The position numbers and the translations under genes were made by a program. The notes beneath the pieces were generated by a model that had not been told where the DNA came from, did no database searches, and saw nothing but the letters and a program-made list of their open reading frames with translations. A DNA stretch of 42,210 nucleotides from an uncultured Granulosicoccaceae bacterium. GTDB taxonomy: Bacteria; Pseudomonadota; Gammaproteobacteria; Granulosicoccales; Granulosicoccaceae. This document shows, in pieces, positions 40,862 through 42,210 of this stretch (the stretch's first letter is position 1; the number at the start of each line of letters is the position of its first letter). The stretch is from the NCBI GenBank assembly GCA_938045275.1, contig CALIMV010000103.1, positions 1 through 42,210 on the forward strand, given 5' to 3'.

Positions 40862-41725
40862 ATGACAACAGCGACCAAAAAACGTCCGCAAAGAAAGGCT
40901 CGTCTGGAAAAAAAGGCGGCAAACAAGCCGAAGACTATGGCGGAGCTGGCAGATCGGCATGCTCTTTATCAAGAGTCAGTTCAAAACTCGGAATTCGAAC
41001 TGGACTTTATCGATGAAACATTTAAAGAATTAACTGGTCGCACTGCGAATTCAATGCGTGAGGATTTTTGCGGTACGGCCATTAGCTCGGTTGAATGGGT
41101 GGAGCGGCGTGATACCAATAGTGCCATAGGTGTTGATTTCGACTCAGAAGTGCTTGGTTGGGGAGAGAAGCACAACGCATCACGCTTGAAACCTGATCAA
41201 CGTAGTCGATTAAAACTGGTTGAGGCGGATGTGCTCGAAGTGACAACGGAAAAGGTCGATGTCATTCAGGCGTATAACTTTAGTTACTGGTTTTTTCAAG
41301 AGCGTAAAGTCATGCTGGACTATTTTCGCCGCACACGAGAAGCGCTAGTCGATGATGGTATTTTGTTTCTTGATGTTTTTGGTGGCTCCGAGTGTTACCA
41401 AACTCAAAAAGAGAAACGTAAACTTGAAGGCTTTAAATACATTTGGGAGCAAGCCGAATTCAACGCGGTAACCAATGAGCTAAAATGCCATATCCACTTT
41501 CATTTTCCCGATAAATCTAAATTGAAAAAGGCGTTTAGTTATACGTGGCGTGTTTGGGGTGCAAAGGAGCTGCGTGAAATTCTGGAAGAAGCGGGTTTTA
41601 GTGAAACCATTATCTATCGTCAGGAGTTTGATGAGGACACTGATGAAGCGCTAGACGAGTACATTGCAACCGATGAAGGTGAAGATTATGCTTGTTGGCT
41701 TGGCTACCTGCTTGCCAGGCCTTGA
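40862..41725 (+). CDS. Class I SAM-dependent methyltransferase
   Basis: A 287-residue protein with a Lys/Arg-rich N-terminus (KKRPQRKARLEKKAANKPK) and a methyltransferase fold. Motif I is REDFCGTAISSVEW (66-79, with Cys in the loop), motif II is AIGVDFDSEVLGWG, and LVEADVLEVTTEKVDVIQAYNFSYWFF covers the post-motif strand and catalytic region (two adjacent blocks). The basic tail hints at nucleic-acid or ribosome-bound substrates, but I cannot name one. It is 67 bases after the permease gene and probably has its own start signal. Confidence 0.85.
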   Translation: MTTATKKRPQRKARLEKKAANKPKTMAELADRHALYQESVQNSEFELDFIDETFKELTGRTANSMREDFCGTAISSVEWVERRDTNSAIGVDFDSEVLGWGEKHNASRLKPDQRSRLKLVEADVLEVTTEKVDVIQAYNFSYWFFQERKVMLDYFRRTREALVDDGILFLDVFGGSECYQTQKEKRKLEGFKYIWEQAEFNAVTNELKCHIHFHFPDKSKLKKAFSYTWRVWGAKELREILEEAGFSETIIYRQEFDEDTDEALDEYIATDEGEDYACWLGYLLARP

Positions 41726-41763
41726 TTCGTATGGCTAGTGCCCGAACAAGCTAGCGTACAAAA

Positions 41764-42210
41764 CTACGAGAATTGTAAAATAACGCGAGCACCACCGAGT
41801 GGGCTTGCGTCGAGTTGAAGTTCGCCACCGTAACTTTGCATGAGCTCTTGGCTGGCTGCTAATCCCAGCCCTTGTCCGTCAATGGCTGTGTCGGCACGTG
41901 CTCCGCGTTCGAGTAATGTTGAGCCAAGCTTTTCAGAGAAGCCCGGCCCATCGTCGTCAATGTACAAGGCATTGCTTTCCCTGTTTGCCGTAACGTGCAC
42001 TACGCTTGAGCCGTATTTGCAGGCGTTATCCAGAATATTACCCAAAACTTCATATAAATCCACATCAGCAAGTCGCACCTTGAATTCGTCGCTAATATCT
42101 ATCTTAAAGACTGGCGTTGGTTGATGATAGATCTTTGATAGTGAGTCGCACAGCTTGGTTAATACGGGTAATGGAGATACAGGTTTAGACAAATATTGTG
42201 GTGCTCGCAT
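41764..42210 (-). CDS. Sensor histidine kinase, C-terminal part (PhoQ-like)
   Basis: The frame runs to the window edge, so only the C-terminal 148 residues are seen; the ATG at the very end is probably inside the gene. The HATPase domain is clear: N-box NILDNACKYGSS, G1 DDGPGF, the RGARAD segment and G2 GQGLGLA. The ending GGARVILQFS and the RGxRxDT spacing resemble PhoQ-type kinases, which respond to divalent cations and peptides. The sensor domain, HAMP and phospho-acceptor histidine lie outside, as would the response regulator. Confidence 0.88.
   Translation of the reverse strand: MRAPQYLSKPVSPLPVLTKLCDSLSKIYHQPTPVFKIDISDEFKVRLADVDLYEVLGNILDNACKYGSSVVHVTANRESNALYIDDDGPGFSEKLGSTLLERGARADTAIDGQGLGLAASQELMQSYGGELQLDASPLGGARVILQFS

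Noticed and set aside
42145-42210. True start of the sensor kinase at the last ATG of the window
   Set aside because: The HATPase domain alone is not a full kinase; the frame is open to the edge, so the gene continues outside.

Overview
The window looks like a stretch of gammaproteobacterial chromosome made mostly of core genes. The gene orders pepA-holC-valS, divergent lptF-lptG next to an RDD gene, and xerD-dsbC are typical of that class. The presence of lon, rep, sbcB, gshA, a YadG/YadH-type ABC exporter and a PhoQ-like kinase fits as well. A phaA-phaB pair shows polyhydroxybutyrate-type metabolism. The genus cannot be fixed from the sequence alone. I see no rRNA, tRNA, insertion sequence, prophage, integrase island or CRISPR array.

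Region by region: 1-3154 (minus) holds valS (cut by the window edge), a small unknown gene, holC and pepA. 3308-5520 (plus) is lptF-lptG, converging on an RDD membrane protein. 6035-6471 is an AT-rich gap that ends in a structured leader for a lysine/alanine-repeat histone H1-like protein (6472-6906). 7144-8400 is the first moeA, divergent from xerD-dsbC and a TPR gene plus a DUF3187-like outer-membrane gene. 12067-16636 (minus) carries a variant Lon protease and Rep helicase. An inositol-monophosphatase-family gene converges on phaB/phaA (17656-19626). A membrane class III nucleotide cyclase (19801) converges on bpt. 21840-22000 is a regulatory gap full of short repeats, in front of a short membrane protein that resembles half of a sugar transferase. 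sbcB, a DUF2058 gene and a YbfF-like hydrolase follow on the minus strand. gshA-mobA-moeA (second moeA) form a plus-strand operon. A cytochrome P450 and a REC-REC-PAS-degenerate-GGDEF regulator diverge from a gap with a 3 x 19 bp repeat and a perfect CRP-type palindrome. A large lipoprotein, a structured intergenic segment, and a tightly overlapping HIT / MoxR-AAA / CoxE-VWA operon come next. The right end has a PduO-type cobalamin adenosyltransferase, a hotdog thioesterase with an unusual minicistron-like repeat leader, a lytic transglycosylase, an ABC exporter pair, a methyltransferase and the C-terminus of a sensor kinase.

Functional links: the two MoeA copies and MobA point to molybdoenzyme cofactor assembly. 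The cyclase and the CRP-type sites suggest cAMP signalling within the window. LptF/LptG export LPS to the cell surface. XerD, Rep, SbcB and HolC serve DNA replication and repair.

The least ordinary signals are non-coding: (1) two mutually exclusive hairpins in the leader of the H1-like gene, one resembling a terminator and the other covering the ribosome binding site; (2) five 11-bp repeats before the thioesterase, each a 4-5 codon mini-ORF whose TGA overlaps the next ATG; (3) a long stem-loop with a T-tract behind the VWA gene; (4) repeat-based operator candidates before the P450 and before the truncated-looking membrane gene. All functions proposed for these are inference.
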